This document shows positions 44,041-52,401 of a stretch of 64,000 nt of DNA, piece by piece. The notes beneath the pieces are model-generated. The model ran no database searches, had not been told where the DNA came from, and worked only from the letters and a program-made list of their open reading frames with translations. The first letter of the stretch is position 1, and each line of letters begins with the position of its first letter. Made by a program: the position numbers and the translations under genes. Origin of the DNA: Brevibacillus reuszeri (GTDB taxonomy: Bacteria; Bacillota; Bacilli; Brevibacillales; Brevibacillaceae); the NCBI RefSeq assembly GCF_002897295.1, contig NZ_BEXF01000003.1:124001-188000 (forward strand). The letters run 5' to 3'.

Positions 44041-44466
44041 CTATTGATCCCGTTTTTGTTGCCAAAGTCGAATGACTTCCTTATATAAAACATCGACAGT
44101 CACCTCAAAGCGCAGAGAAGAATCGAGATCCTCATCCCCTACCGGCAGCATCAGAACACCTGAATCAATTCCCTCCGCAAGCCGGATACGATCCCCTCTA
44201 AAGTGCAACAATACATGGTAGCCAAACGATTCGGGGATCGTCTGCGCCAGCTGTTCTTCCGCAAACTGATAGCTTATGGGAAAAAGCAATACTCTCCCTT
44301 TTAATCGTTGCTCAATCGCTGCAGCTACATTCAATAAATAGTTCATTCGCAGGACATGCTCTTCGACGGAGAAGCCAGGGCGATACAAATAAAGAGGGAG
44401 CAGTGCGGTATCCACAAAGGTCCGCAACTCCTCCCAGTTTTCGAATTCGTTCATATTCCACTGCAT
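44041..44466 (-). CDS. ypiF: DUF2487 family protein YpiF
   Basis: 141 residues. The start MQWNMNEFENWEELRTFVDTA and the internal HVLRMNYLLNVAAAIEQRLKGRVLLFP are features of the DUF2487 (YpiF) family. GAGGAG lies 8 nt before the ATG. Cytoplasmic, function unknown. The position between qcrA and ypiB agrees with B. subtilis. Confidence 0.85.
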   Translation of the reverse strand: MQWNMNEFENWEELRTFVDTALLPLYLYRPGFSVEEHVLRMNYLLNVAAAIEQRLKGRVLLFPISYQFAEEQLAQTIPESFGYHVLLHFRGDRIRLAEGIDSGVLMLPVGDEDLDSSLRFEVTVDVLYKEVIRLWQQKRDQ

Positions 44467-44554
44467 AGGGTCGTCTCCTCTTCACCTGTAGATTCTGGAA
44501 ACTAGCGTACCATGAATCTGAGGAAACAAGCAATACAGCCTACTTCTATGCTTC

Positions 44555-44776
44555 CTACACTTTTTCGTAAGCCATAATCACTTTCAATTCATCTGTGAGC
44601 TTCAAGAACAATTCCTTGTTTTTCCCAACCAAAGCATCATCTATTTCTTGATACAGCACTCTTTTTCGATATTGCCTCATCTGTTCATCGATGACCATCT
44701 CAGACAATAGACCTGACACCATTTGATTGTTCGTTCCGTACGCGTTGGAATAGAAATTTGGCCACTCCATACCCAT
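44555..44776 (-). CDS. Short IDEAL-domain protein (YpiB-like C-terminal part only)
   Basis: 73 residues. The core SEMVIDEQMRQYRKRVLYQE followed by IDDALVGKNKELFLKLTDEL is the IDEAL domain (about 24-65). B. subtilis YpiB, at the same place, has an additional N-terminal UPF0302 domain of about 120 residues, which is absent here. The gene lies 3 nt after the 372-residue unknown gene, so the two are coupled. IDEAL domains often act as protein-binding adaptors. Confidence 0.82.
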   Translation of the reverse strand: MGMEWPNFYSNAYGTNNQMVSGLLSEMVIDEQMRQYRKRVLYQEIDDALVGKNKELFLKLTDELKVIMAYEKV

Positions 44777-44779
44777 CCC

Positions 44780-45898
44780 TCACTTCAATAAAATAGTCGT
44801 TTCGGTAAAACCATTATATTTGTGAAGCCAAGTCTGGCTGGCGTAGGTGGCTGTGTACAACCACTGCTTCTGATCGTCTTGGCCTACTCTCAGCAGTCCT
44901 AGGTGCACCATCATCTTGCATACGCGATTGATTAATATATCTGTGGGCGAATCGTAATAAAACACCTTGATCCATGGTAGCAAAGCATCTAACAAAGCTT
45001 GCTGACTCACCCATCCACCTGAAGCGATCATTGGAATAAGCTGGACCAGCATCGGCAGGTTGGGTATTGCCCGTTTATACAGCCTCATCCAGAATCGGAT
45101 GAAATCATGGTAGAGCTGATCATTGTATTGAAGCTCTATGCGCTCAGCCCCCTTGTCAGTGAGGGCAACTTTCCCCTCTCTCTCCTCAATCCACTTATGA
45201 AAATAGCAGAAATCATACAGCAGCGAAAATCGGTCAGGGTATAGATCAAAATGCAGTCCATAACCGAATCGCCATTTCTGTGGCAAAAGAGGCTCTTCCT
45301 TGACATGGAGAAATTGAAAAAGCTGCTGTTGATAGCGCTTGTACATGCCTCCCTCGGCTGTCAGAGGAATGGGCTCTTGGGAGAGGAAACGCAGAAACTG
45401 CATGATGTCGTCACAGAGCGCTGTGCCTTCGTCGCGATAAGCTTCTGGCCCATCCATCACCAGTGCATTTTGCTCTCTCCACTTTTCTAGCCATGCGTGT
45501 AAATACGGCTCACGAATATCGAGGGGAACCTGATATTGACCGACCGTCTTGCTTTTCACAGGAAAGAACCAGCCGCGTCTCATCGCTTGTGCTATGTACC
45601 GTCTTGCTTCTTCTTGCTTTTTTTCCTTCTGGTTTTCCAGTGCCACTCCGGCTTTTGCGAGTAAATCCTCCAATGACATGATCGTACGCTTGTCCAGGAA
45701 CAAAAGCAGCATGAAATGGGTTTCTTCGTTTGTTAGCTGTTCAACCTCTTTTGTGATTGTCAACCGGTGTCTCAAGCTGGACAGCAGTGACGTGATTAGG
45801 TCATTTTTAGAATGAGGGTTGCATTCGCATCCATAGTGGTTGGCAATCTGATGGAGCTGCCGGATATCGGTATACACCAAGATCTCAGCCAAGTTCAT
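44780..45898 (-). CDS. Uncharacterised 372-residue protein, possible winged-helix/SAP-like
   Basis: I do not recognise a firm family. Residues 1-45 (AEILVYTDIRQLHQIANHYG) look like a short SAP-type helix pair, and later parts alternate helical and strand patterns compatible with winged-helix modules (LTDKGAERIELQY; GWVSQQALLDALLPWI). Charged, soluble, no TM segment. It has a loose resemblance to the N-terminal region of XPB-like helicases, but no helicase motifs. Co-transcribed with the IDEAL protein. Confidence 0.75.
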   Translation of the reverse strand: MNLAEILVYTDIRQLHQIANHYGCECNPHSKNDLITSLLSSLRHRLTITKEVEQLTNEETHFMLLLFLDKRTIMSLEDLLAKAGVALENQKEKKQEEARRYIAQAMRRGWFFPVKSKTVGQYQVPLDIREPYLHAWLEKWREQNALVMDGPEAYRDEGTALCDDIMQFLRFLSQEPIPLTAEGGMYKRYQQQLFQFLHVKEEPLLPQKWRFGYGLHFDLYPDRFSLLYDFCYFHKWIEEREGKVALTDKGAERIELQYNDQLYHDFIRFWMRLYKRAIPNLPMLVQLIPMIASGGWVSQQALLDALLPWIKVFYYDSPTDILINRVCKMMVHLGLLRVGQDDQKQWLYTATYASQTWLHKYNGFTETTILLK

Positions 45899-45956
45899 CT
45901 GCGCATCCCTTCTTTACGATGGCTTTCTTGTATCCCTCATTCTTGCCAAAAAGCGG

Positions 45957-45996
45957 AAAAATAAACAGGAAGCCACGAGAAGTGACTTCCTGTTTG
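45957..45996 (-). terminator. Intrinsic terminator of ypiA
   Basis: AAACAGGAAG and CTTCCTGTTT form a 10-bp stem, extended by inner pairs, and are followed on the minus strand by ATTTTT. Confidence 0.85.
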
Positions 45997-46031
45997 ACTG
46001 ATTTTATTCGGAAATGGTTCAGGTAAAGCAC

Positions 46032-46985
46032 TTACTCTTCGTCGCTTTCCTCATTCCAGCTATCGTGCAATTGTTGATATTCTTTGGCTTCGTCATAGCG
46101 TCCCGACTGTGTCAAGAGAGCAATCAGCCTACGGATCTGATCGAGATCAAAACCGGATAGGGAAACGTACTGCTTCAAGGAGTCAATCGCCTCTTCTGTT
46201 TTCCCCAGCGACAAATAAATATCTGCAGCCAACGGATAGGAAGCGACATATTCTTCATCGATTGCTTGCAAATTTTTCACCAGTTCTACTGCCTCTTCCA
46301 GTCGTCCCACATGGAACGCCATCATTGCACTGCCAAACAGTACTTCTGGTGACCCGTCCAGAACAAGCGCTTGCCGGAACACTTGATACGCTTGCTCGAA
46401 TTGGCCATTCTGTGCCAAGGAGCGTCCTTTGGTCAACAGCAAATCAAGGCTTTCCGCTCCTGCCAGCTCCAGCAGCTGCATCGCTTTCTCATCTTCTCCG
46501 ATGCGGAAATACAGGTTACCGAGCGCTGCCATAATATCTTGATTATCAGGTTCTTTTTGACGAGCTTGCTCCAAATATTTGACAGCCACTTCATCCAAGT
46601 CCTGCAATGCATACAAATCAGCCAACAGCAGATCAAGCTGAATACCTTCAAAACCAGATTCCTTGCACTCATACAACAAATGCTGTGCCGTCTCAAAATC
46701 ACTGGAATCCAGAGCAATCTCTGCCAGCAGCAACTGACATTCGCGACGCAGCGCCGGCTCCATGTCAGGATTTTTTTCCATGACGTCATTCAGTAAACGA
46801 ACGGCTTCGTCCAAATGCCCCAGACGATACCATACTTCCGCCAAATACATCATGACATCGGGCAAATCTTTCCCGTGCTCTTGTACTTTTTGCAGGGCAG
46901 TCAGACCTAATTCCACCTCATCGTTTTCAATTCGCTTGATTGCTTCATCTATGACATATAGCCACTTCTTCGGCATTTTGTTCAC
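46032..46985 (-). CDS. ypiA: Tetratricopeptide repeat protein YpiA
   Basis: 317 residues, almost wholly TPR repeats of 34 residues (for example VMMYLAEVWYRLGHLDEAVRLL and AALGNLYFRIGEDEKAMQLLE). No signal peptide. By position it is YpiA. It probably serves as a protein-interaction scaffold. Confidence 0.87.
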   Translation of the reverse strand: MNKMPKKWLYVIDEAIKRIENDEVELGLTALQKVQEHGKDLPDVMMYLAEVWYRLGHLDEAVRLLNDVMEKNPDMEPALRRECQLLLAEIALDSSDFETAQHLLYECKESGFEGIQLDLLLADLYALQDLDEVAVKYLEQARQKEPDNQDIMAALGNLYFRIGEDEKAMQLLELAGAESLDLLLTKGRSLAQNGQFEQAYQVFRQALVLDGSPEVLFGSAMMAFHVGRLEEAVELVKNLQAIDEEYVASYPLAADIYLSLGKTEEAIDSLKQYVSLSGFDLDQIRRLIALLTQSGRYDEAKEYQQLHDSWNEESDEE

Positions 46986-47030
46986 CTCATATGTATAGTT
47001 GCTTTGACGACTCCCTTACAGAAGAGTCAC

Positions 47031-47056
47031 AAAAGACCGTCCGCAGACGGTCTTTT
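47031..47056. terminator. Terminator after the ECF sigma/anti-sigma operon
   Basis: AAAGACCGTC and GACGGTCTTT pair as a compact hairpin. T-runs are present on both strands (stronger on plus). It lies between the anti-sigma stop and ypiA. Confidence 0.7.
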
Positions 47057-47079
47057 TCTTTACTCCCCATCATATACCA

Positions 47080-47730
47080 TTATGCTCTCGTTAGCCAGCT
47101 CATCGTAAGAACAGTAATTAAAATACCGAAAACACTGAGCACAATGCTGTAATTTGGCTTCGGCAACTCAGGCGTACTGGGTTTGCCATCTAGCGGAATG
47201 ATGGATGCCGTAGCATTAGCTAATGGTTCTTCCTGGGAAGAAAGAGGTGTCGCCTCTACTACATATGTACCATCATCCGATTGCATGGACGAGGAAATCA
47301 CCTGTGCTTTTGGTGTATTCATCGCCATTACTTCTCCATTGATAACTAGTGAGTTCGCTTGCTCTGTTGTACTCGTATTTACATATAAAGTAAACGTAAA
47401 CAACATCAACAAAAGAACGGCGACACTTGCACCAATGCGTCTCATTCTGGCTGTTACGCTGAAAATTTTACGTCCAATCGGAATAGCCCACTTCTCTTCT
47501 GATAGAATCCGGGCCATTACAGCGTCTACAATAGAACGAGTAGGAGTCACAGAATGATATTCTTCCTTGTGTGTCTCCATCCACTCACCGCTATCCGACC
47601 ACATCTCGTAATCGGCACGACAGGCGTAACATGATGCCATGTGATGATCAACACGGCGTTGAGTCATCTCTGGCAAAAGTTTATCGGCGTATTCAGGCAG
47701 AATTCCCTGAACTTCTTCACATTTCATCAT
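47080..47730 (-). CDS. Zinc-binding anti-sigma factor (membrane protein)
   Basis: 216 residues. The N-terminal anti-sigma domain has H30-x3-C34-x2-C37 (HHMASCYAC). Two TM helices follow, about 95-112 (SVAVLLLMLFTFTLYV) and at the C-terminus (IVLSVFGILITVLTMSW). It should hold the ECF sigma factor encoded just upstream until a cell-envelope signal arrives. Overlaps the sigma gene by 4 nt. Confidence 0.88.
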   Translation of the reverse strand: MMKCEEVQGILPEYADKLLPEMTQRRVDHHMASCYACRADYEMWSDSGEWMETHKEEYHSVTPTRSIVDAVMARILSEEKWAIPIGRKIFSVTARMRRIGASVAVLLLMLFTFTLYVNTSTTEQANSLVINGEVMAMNTPKAQVISSSMQSDDGTYVVEATPLSSQEEPLANATASIIPLDGKPSTPELPKPNYSIVLSVFGILITVLTMSWLTRA

Positions 47731-48317
47731 CGATTCATCCCTTCAGCTTCATCCAAATGAGGGTCCAGGATGTAGGTTTCTAACTGTCCTCTGATACTTT
47801 GTCTCGCTCGAAACAGCAAGGATTTCACTGAGCTAACTGTCAAATCCAAAATAGTGGCGATCTCGGTGTAATCCATCTGCTCGTACTCTCTCAGGATCAA
47901 GGCTGAGCGCTGTTTTTCTGGCAAGCTGTTAATCGCCAGTCTCACCATGCTCTCCCGTTCATTGCGTAATAAAACCTGCTCGGGCAAGGTTTTCGGGGAT
48001 GCCATAGGAACCTGAAGGGTGTCGTCCAAATAGACGTCAGAATTGCGGCTTTTCCGCAATTCACTAAGCACTGAGTTGCGAGCAATCGTATAGAGCCAGG
48101 TAGAAAAGGTGGCCTCTACATCTCGGAAAGAATGAATGCTTTTGTACGCCTTGTAAAACGTCTCCTGACAGATATCCTCAGCGATGTGCTCTAAATGTGC
48201 CTGACGCAATAAATGTGTAACAAAGGAGAGGATCTTTTTTTCGTATCGACGAATCAGTTCAGCATAGCATTCCAGATTACCTTCTTTAATCTCTCGGATA
48301 AGCTGGGAATCGGTCAT
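47727..48317 (-). CDS. ECF sigma factor
   Basis: 196 residues of the sigma-70 family. Region 2 is at about 20-90 (RRYEKKILSFV to FSTWLYTIARNSVLSEL, with EDICQETFYKAY), and region 4 at about 125-180 (LPEKQRSALILREYEQMDYTEIATILDLTVSSVKSLLFRAR). Group unknown. Forms an operon with the anti-sigma gene and has a plausible self-recognised promoter. Confidence 0.92.
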   Translation of the reverse strand: MTDSQLIREIKEGNLECYAELIRRYEKKILSFVTHLLRQAHLEHIAEDICQETFYKAYKSIHSFRDVEATFSTWLYTIARNSVLSELRKSRNSDVYLDDTLQVPMASPKTLPEQVLLRNERESMVRLAINSLPEKQRSALILREYEQMDYTEIATILDLTVSSVKSLLFRARQSIRGQLETYILDPHLDEAEGMNR

Positions 48318-48361
48318 AACCAGGATTACCTCCTTAGCGATTCCGATCCCTCAGCAGCCTT

Positions 48362-48408
48362 TGTAACATTAGACTGCTAGGGATGTAAAAAGTTGCGCTA
48401 ATGTAACA
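48362..48408 (-). promoter_or_regulatory. Putative ECF-type autoregulated promoter framed by an inverted repeat
   Basis: On the minus strand GCAACTT (48390-48396) and GTCTAA (48369-48374) are 15 nt apart, resembling the ECF -35 (GGAACTT) and -10 (GTCTGA-like). The plus-strand copies TGTAACATTAG (48362-48372) and CTAATGTAACA (48398-48408) form an 11-bp inverted repeat with one mismatch and a 25-nt spacer. Such a frame could be an operator. Confidence 0.45.
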
Positions 48409-48442
48409 TTCTTTTTCTCGATATTTTCCATGAATCCTTCAC

Positions 48443-48467
48443 GAAAAAACCCCCAAACCTGGGGTTA
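48443..48467 (-). terminator. Terminator of the pseudo-amidohydrolase gene
   Basis: On the minus strand AACCCC and GGGGTT pair around a short loop and are followed by TTTT. The 5' arm starts in the stop codon. Confidence 0.8.
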
Positions 48468-49592
48468 AATAACATATGTGTAGGGCTTTACGTCTCGAAT
48501 GCACCTGCCCATCCCAATCGTAGAGAAAAACTCGCCATTTCGATATATCCACTTACCGTTCGACATAACAGAAGTTGGAAAAAATATTTCGCTAAAATTG
48601 AGAATAGTGGAAAGATCCTGCTTTGTCAACCAGTTTTCCTTTTTTAGGAAAACAATATCCGCATCTGCGCCGAGTGTCAAGCATCCTTTTCGCGGATACA
48701 ATCCCAAAACCTTGGCTACGTTCGTCGAAGTGAGTCGAATAAATAAGCAGAGCAATTCTTCGGGTGTACACCATCTCCTACGATAATCGAACCGGACATC
48801 GTGCAAGGGAGCTGCGACTGGCCACATTTCATACCAATGGCGATACATGTGACGCAGTGCCTGGTCAGTCCAATCCTTATTCAACCAAAAAACATGATAA
48901 AACGGATCGTACTGCTTTGTGTCAAAGAGTAACGTTGGTTCGGGAAGCACCGTACGAATCTTCCAATACCGTGTCATGGAAATCCACTGCTGTAGGATCT
49001 GATCCCTGCGATCTTTTTTCACAGAGGCCTCTTGCGGTATGTGTAAATGAAATATCGTCTTATAAGACGTATGAAGTGAAGAAATCGTTTCCCAATTTAG
49101 GCTGGAAATTTCTTCTGGGCTTCGAATCGTGATATGAATGCCTGAATACCCTCTTCTGCTCCACTTGCATGCCTCCGTATCGCGCAGCTCAGAAGCCTTT
49201 ATCCCTACATGCCAGCTGTAATCTATCAGGCTATTGTAATGCTGGGTTTGCTGATAATTCATCTGTGACGTACTCATCCAGCGATCTGGATAAAAAACAT
49301 CCACGAGGCTTGTACAGCCCATTCGGATGAGCGAGCGAATCGCTTCTATGTATGGTTGCATTTCACGAATTTTATATAATGACTGATCTGAGAGCGTAAT
49401 GAGTCCAGGCAAGAGATACATGCCTGTTGCATCCACTTCTGAAAAGGACGCCGTTTGTGATTCCCATGTTTTGTACAAGGTGTCTTTGGCTATCCGAATG
49501 ATTTTACCTTGAGATATCCATATATCTGCTTGCCTGATCCCTTGTGACGTAGCGATTGATCCACCGCGAATAACCATACCTTGTTGTGACAC
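48465..49592 (-). CDS. Amidohydrolase-fold protein lacking metal ligands
   Basis: 375 residues. N-terminal beta-sandwich strand (MVIRGGSIATSQGIRQADIWISQGKIIRI) and the C-terminal STNVAKVLGLYPRKGCLTLGADADIVFL are typical of dihydroorotase/hydantoinase-like enzymes. The first metal motif, usually PGxIDxHxH, reads PGLITLSDQS, so both His are lost, and other His/Asp ligand positions are unclear. The central part is rich in Trp and Tyr. It is likely a non-catalytic paralogue. GTG start with AGGAGG. It lies downstream of the small-RNA candidate at 49.7 kb. Confidence 0.8.
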   Translation of the reverse strand: MSQQGMVIRGGSIATSQGIRQADIWISQGKIIRIAKDTLYKTWESQTASFSEVDATGMYLLPGLITLSDQSLYKIREMQPYIEAIRSLIRMGCTSLVDVFYPDRWMSTSQMNYQQTQHYNSLIDYSWHVGIKASELRDTEACKWSRRGYSGIHITIRSPEEISSLNWETISSLHTSYKTIFHLHIPQEASVKKDRRDQILQQWISMTRYWKIRTVLPEPTLLFDTKQYDPFYHVFWLNKDWTDQALRHMYRHWYEMWPVAAPLHDVRFDYRRRWCTPEELLCLFIRLTSTNVAKVLGLYPRKGCLTLGADADIVFLKKENWLTKQDLSTILNFSEIFFPTSVMSNGKWIYRNGEFFSTIGMGRCIRDVKPYTYVI

Positions 49593-49669
49593 AGCTCGTC
49601 CTCCTCTCGATCAGCACTATCGAGATTTACGATTAGTACGAGCTTATGCACAAGTTCGTAAAAAAGTAC

Positions 49670-49766
49670 AAAAAAAAAGACCGCCGTTGATTGTAAGCGC
49701 ATTCAAACGACGGTAGCACATTTGTGCTTTATTATATTGGATAGGAGTGGAGAGAAACCATACTGT
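49670..49766 (-). ncRNA. Candidate ~100-nt small RNA or terminated leader
   Basis: A strong promoter (49773-49801) is followed after about 50 nt by a hairpin (ACCGTCGTT ... AACGGCGGT) with nine T, ending near 49670. The RNA would be about 97 nt. It contains a C/U-rich single-stranded stretch (49739-49757, TTTCTCTCCACTCCTATCC) able to pair with Shine-Dalgarno sequences and a 6-bp hairpin AGCACA-AA-TGTGCT. The next gene starts about 78 nt further on, so it could instead be an attenuator for 48465-49592. Confidence 0.5.
49692..49705. promoter_or_regulatory. CcpA-type cre site inside the terminator
   Basis: TGTAAGCGCATTCA (plus) matches TGWAANCGNTNWCA at 13 of 14 positions when read on the minus strand (TGAATGCGCTTACA). 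It falls in the loop part of the terminator hairpin of the small-RNA candidate. Confidence 0.5.
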
Positions 49767-49772
49767 AGTTTT

Positions 49773-49801
49773 ATAATAAACGGAATGTAAGCGCTTGTCA
49801 A
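49773..49801 (-). promoter_or_regulatory. Sigma-A promoter with overlapping cre-like site
   Basis: Minus-strand TTGACA (49796-49801) and TATTAT (49773-49778) with 17-nt spacing, a near-consensus promoter. TGTAAGCGCTTGTCA (49786-49800) overlaps the -35 and is cre-like with one extra base; CcpA bound here would block RNA polymerase. Confidence 0.65.
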
Positions 49802-49837
49802 ATCATTTTTGCTAAAAAAAGAATCCTTTACTATGTG

Positions 49838-49865
49838 AAAAAACCCGCAATCTTTTTGCGGGTTC
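49838..49865 (-). terminator. Terminator after aroA (end of the aromatic supraoperon)
   Basis: ACCCGCA and TGCGGGT close a 7-nt loop on the minus strand, followed by six T. Confidence 0.88.
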
Positions 49866-49872
49866 CCTCCTC

Positions 49873-51153
49873 TTATTTACTAACTTTTTCAAGCAACTGT
49901 GCAAAGCCCGGGAACGAAACATCGATCGCCTCGTCATTCTCTACTACAGTTTCACCTGAAGCCGCCAGACCAGCAATAGCCATTGCCATCCCGATTCTAT
50001 GGTCACCATGGCTATCAATGACAGCCCCGGTTAAAGACGTCTCGCCTTCAATTATCATCCCATCGTCTGTCGGTGTTATCTTGGCACCAAACTTGGACAG
50101 CTGGCTAACCACAGTTGCGATTCGATCCGTCTCTTTTACTTTGAGCTCCTCAGCATCACGAATGATCGTCTGTCCTTTTGCCTGGGAAGCCATCACTGCA
50201 ATAACCGGAATCTCGTCAATGAGTCTCGGTATGATATCCCCAGCGATTTCAATTCCATGCAGCTCGGAATGTGTAACCAGCAGATCCGCTACGGGCTCTT
50301 CATTGACAATCCGTTCATTCAAAAGCTCAAGGCTTCCTCCCATCGCTTTGACCACATCGATAATTCCGGTGCGGCTCGGATTGATGCCAACATTTTCGAT
50401 CAAAAGCGAGCTGCCTGGTACCACCATTACTGCCGCGATCAAAAATGCTGCAGAAGAAATGTCACCCGGTACAGAAATGGCACGGCCTTTTAGCTCTTGA
50501 CCGCCTTCTACTGAAACAGTCAGACCATCCCGTACAACTTGAACACCAAAGGCTTGAAGCATACGCTCCGTATGGTCACGAGACAAGTGTGGTTCCGTTA
50601 CACTGGTAACACCTTTTGCTTGCAAGCCTGCCAGCAAAATCGCTGATTTCACTTGAGCACTGGCAACTGGAGATTGGTACGAGATCGCTTGCAAATCGCC
50701 ACCTCGGATCGACAACGGAGTGAACTCGCCATCTTTGCGTCCATCAATTTTAGCTCCCATTTGACGAAGAGGACCGATCACACGACGCATTGGACGCTTT
50801 GCGATCGATTCATCCCCCTCCATCACAACGTGGAAAGGCTGTGTCGACATAATCCCTGCCATCAGCCGGATCGTCGTTCCTGAATTCCCTACTTCCAGGT
50901 GCTCGGAAGGCTCCTCTAGCCCAAACCAGCCTTTTCCTTGTACCGTCACTTTGTCACCTTGCTGTTCGATCTCGATGCCCATACTACGGAAGCAGCTGAT
51001 CGTGCTCAGACAGTCAGCTCCTGGCAGAAAGCCTTCGATGGTCGTCGTTCCGTTAGCTAGAGCACCAAACATAACCGCGCGGTGTGAAATCGATTTATCT
51101 CCAGGAACACGGATTGTTCCTTCTATTTTTTGGGTTTGTCTTACGCGAAGCAC
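49873..51153 (-). CDS. aroA: 3-phosphoshikimate 1-carboxyvinyltransferase (EPSP synthase)
   Basis: 426 residues from a GTG with AAGGGGAG 7 nt upstream. Motifs [16 protein letters not shown] (18-33), [13 protein letters not shown] and the C-terminal [12 protein letters not shown] are diagnostic. It condenses shikimate-3-phosphate with PEP. Called aroE in older B. subtilis usage. Last gene of the supraoperon, 78 nt after tyrA. Confidence 0.97.
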   Translation of the reverse strand: MLRVRQTQKIEGTIRVPGDKSISHRAVMFGALANGTTTIEGFLPGADCLSTISCFRSMGIEIEQQGDKVTVQGKGWFGLEEPSEHLEVGNSGTTIRLMAGIMSTQPFHVVMEGDESIAKRPMRRVIGPLRQMGAKIDGRKDGEFTPLSIRGGDLQAISYQSPVASAQVKSAILLAGLQAKGVTSVTEPHLSRDHTERMLQAFGVQVVRDGLTVSVEGGQELKGRAISVPGDISSAAFLIAAVMVVPGSSLLIENVGINPSRTGIIDVVKAMGGSLELLNERIVNEEPVADLLVTHSELHGIEIAGDIIPRLIDEIPVIAVMASQAKGQTIIRDAEELKVKETDRIATVVSQLSKFGAKITPTDDGMIIEGETSLTGAVIDSHGDHRIGMAMAIAGLAASGETVVENDEAIDVSFPGFAQLLEKVSK

Positions 51154-51231
51154 AGTTCCACTCCCCTTTTCCTATTGCTAGTCATGCTGTGAAGCGTCTT
51201 CGTTGTAAAGCACGCAGGCACAACAAATCTA

Positions 51232-52338
51232 TTATCGCTTGTATACATTGTAATCGAAATACCGCAGTAATTCCTCGCCTTTTTCCATTTCTTCTTGGGA
51301 TTGAAACGTAATTCGCAAAGCCCCATAAATATCTTCGCGTGTCTCCCTAATTTGCAGGTTCGTAATATTAATTTGTCTGGCTCCCAAAAGGGTAGTAATT
51401 CTGCCGATTTCCCCAGGATGGTCAGGGATATCAATGTACAAATCGTTTAGCGGAGGCAGTGCACCTGCTTTGCGTTCAGGCAATCCGTCACGAAAATCAC
51501 GCGCAGTCTTGAAAAAATGCTCGATACCGTCTGGGTCTCCCTTTTCAACGAGGGCCACCACATCCTGCAGGGCATTCGACCAGTCATTGGCGATTTTCAA
51601 GATATGATCACGGTTTTGCAGCAATACATCACGCCACATGCGCGGATTACTGGATGCAATTCTCGTGATGTCACGAAAACCTCCTGCAGCGAGTCTAGCA
51701 TGCCAAGCATTCTCGTCATCGTAGCCTGCGACCAAGTTGACCAAGGCAGAAGCAAGAACATGCGGAAAGTGACTAACCGCTCCCACTACCTGATCGTGGG
51801 TATTGGCATCCATATGAACAACCTTTGCACGGGTTAGAGCCAGCAGCTCTGTCAGACGCTCTAGTTTTTTCTGGTCGGTCCCCAGAGCAGGTGTCAGCAC
51901 GTAGTAGGCATTTTCCATCAATCTGTCTGAGGCAGCTTCTACTCCAGATTTATGAGAACCAGCCATAGGGTGGCCACCAATAAAGGTCACATGCTCCGGT
52001 ATAACAGCCAAAGCTTGCGAAACGATATTGGATTTGGTGCTCCCCACATCGGTAATGATCACATCATCCTGCAAATCCAACTCAGTCAGCAATCGCAGTG
52101 TACTAAAAATTTGCTCAACCGGCGAAGCAAGGAATATCACATTCGCTTCTCTGACAGCAGTTTGCAAATCCGTCGTTCCAGCATGAATAACTCCAAGAGT
52201 TAATGCTTTGTCTAAACAATCTTGGCGTACATCGTAACCGACGACCCGAATATTTGGATCGCGTCGCATCGACAGCGCGATGGAGCCGCCGATCAATCCG
52301 ACACCGATTACAGCAACGGTGGTCTTTTTCATCTCCAC
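51232..52338 (-). CDS. tyrA: Prephenate dehydrogenase with ACT domain
   Basis: 368 residues from a GTG with GGAAGG 7 nt upstream. The NAD site GVGLIGGSIALSM is at about 12-24 and the catalytic region is GGHPMAGSHKSGVEAA. A C-terminal ACT domain (about 294-365, DIPDHPGEIGRITTLL) probably gives feedback control by tyrosine. It forms hydroxyphenylpyruvate from prephenate. Confidence 0.95.
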   Translation of the reverse strand: MEMKKTTVAVIGVGLIGGSIALSMRRDPNIRVVGYDVRQDCLDKALTLGVIHAGTTDLQTAVREANVIFLASPVEQIFSTLRLLTELDLQDDVIITDVGSTKSNIVSQALAVIPEHVTFIGGHPMAGSHKSGVEAASDRLMENAYYVLTPALGTDQKKLERLTELLALTRAKVVHMDANTHDQVVGAVSHFPHVLASALVNLVAGYDDENAWHARLAAGGFRDITRIASSNPRMWRDVLLQNRDHILKIANDWSNALQDVVALVEKGDPDGIEHFFKTARDFRDGLPERKAGALPPLNDLYIDIPDHPGEIGRITTLLGARQINITNLQIRETREDIYGALRITFQSQEEMEKGEELLRYFDYNVYKR

Positions 52339-52366
52339 TTTCTATCCTTCCTTCGTCTGCGTAGAC

Positions 52367-52397
52367 AAAAATGCCGGGACAGATGCCCGGCATTTTT
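52367..52397. terminator. Strong hairpin terminator between hisC and tyrA
   Basis: AAAAATGCCGGG and CCCGGCATTTTT form a 12-bp stem with a 6- to 7-nt loop. The minus strand has a T-run after the stem. It should cut or reduce read-through from hisC into tyrA-aroA. Confidence 0.85.
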
Positions 52398-52401
52398 CGG
52401 G

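Noticed and set aside
48465..49592. Pseudogene call for the amidohydrolase-like gene
   Set aside because: The frame is intact and full length with good start and terminator; loss of ligands is specific, not random decay.
49835..50500. 221-codon plus-strand frame
   Set aside because: Antisense to aroA and begins inside the aroA terminator.
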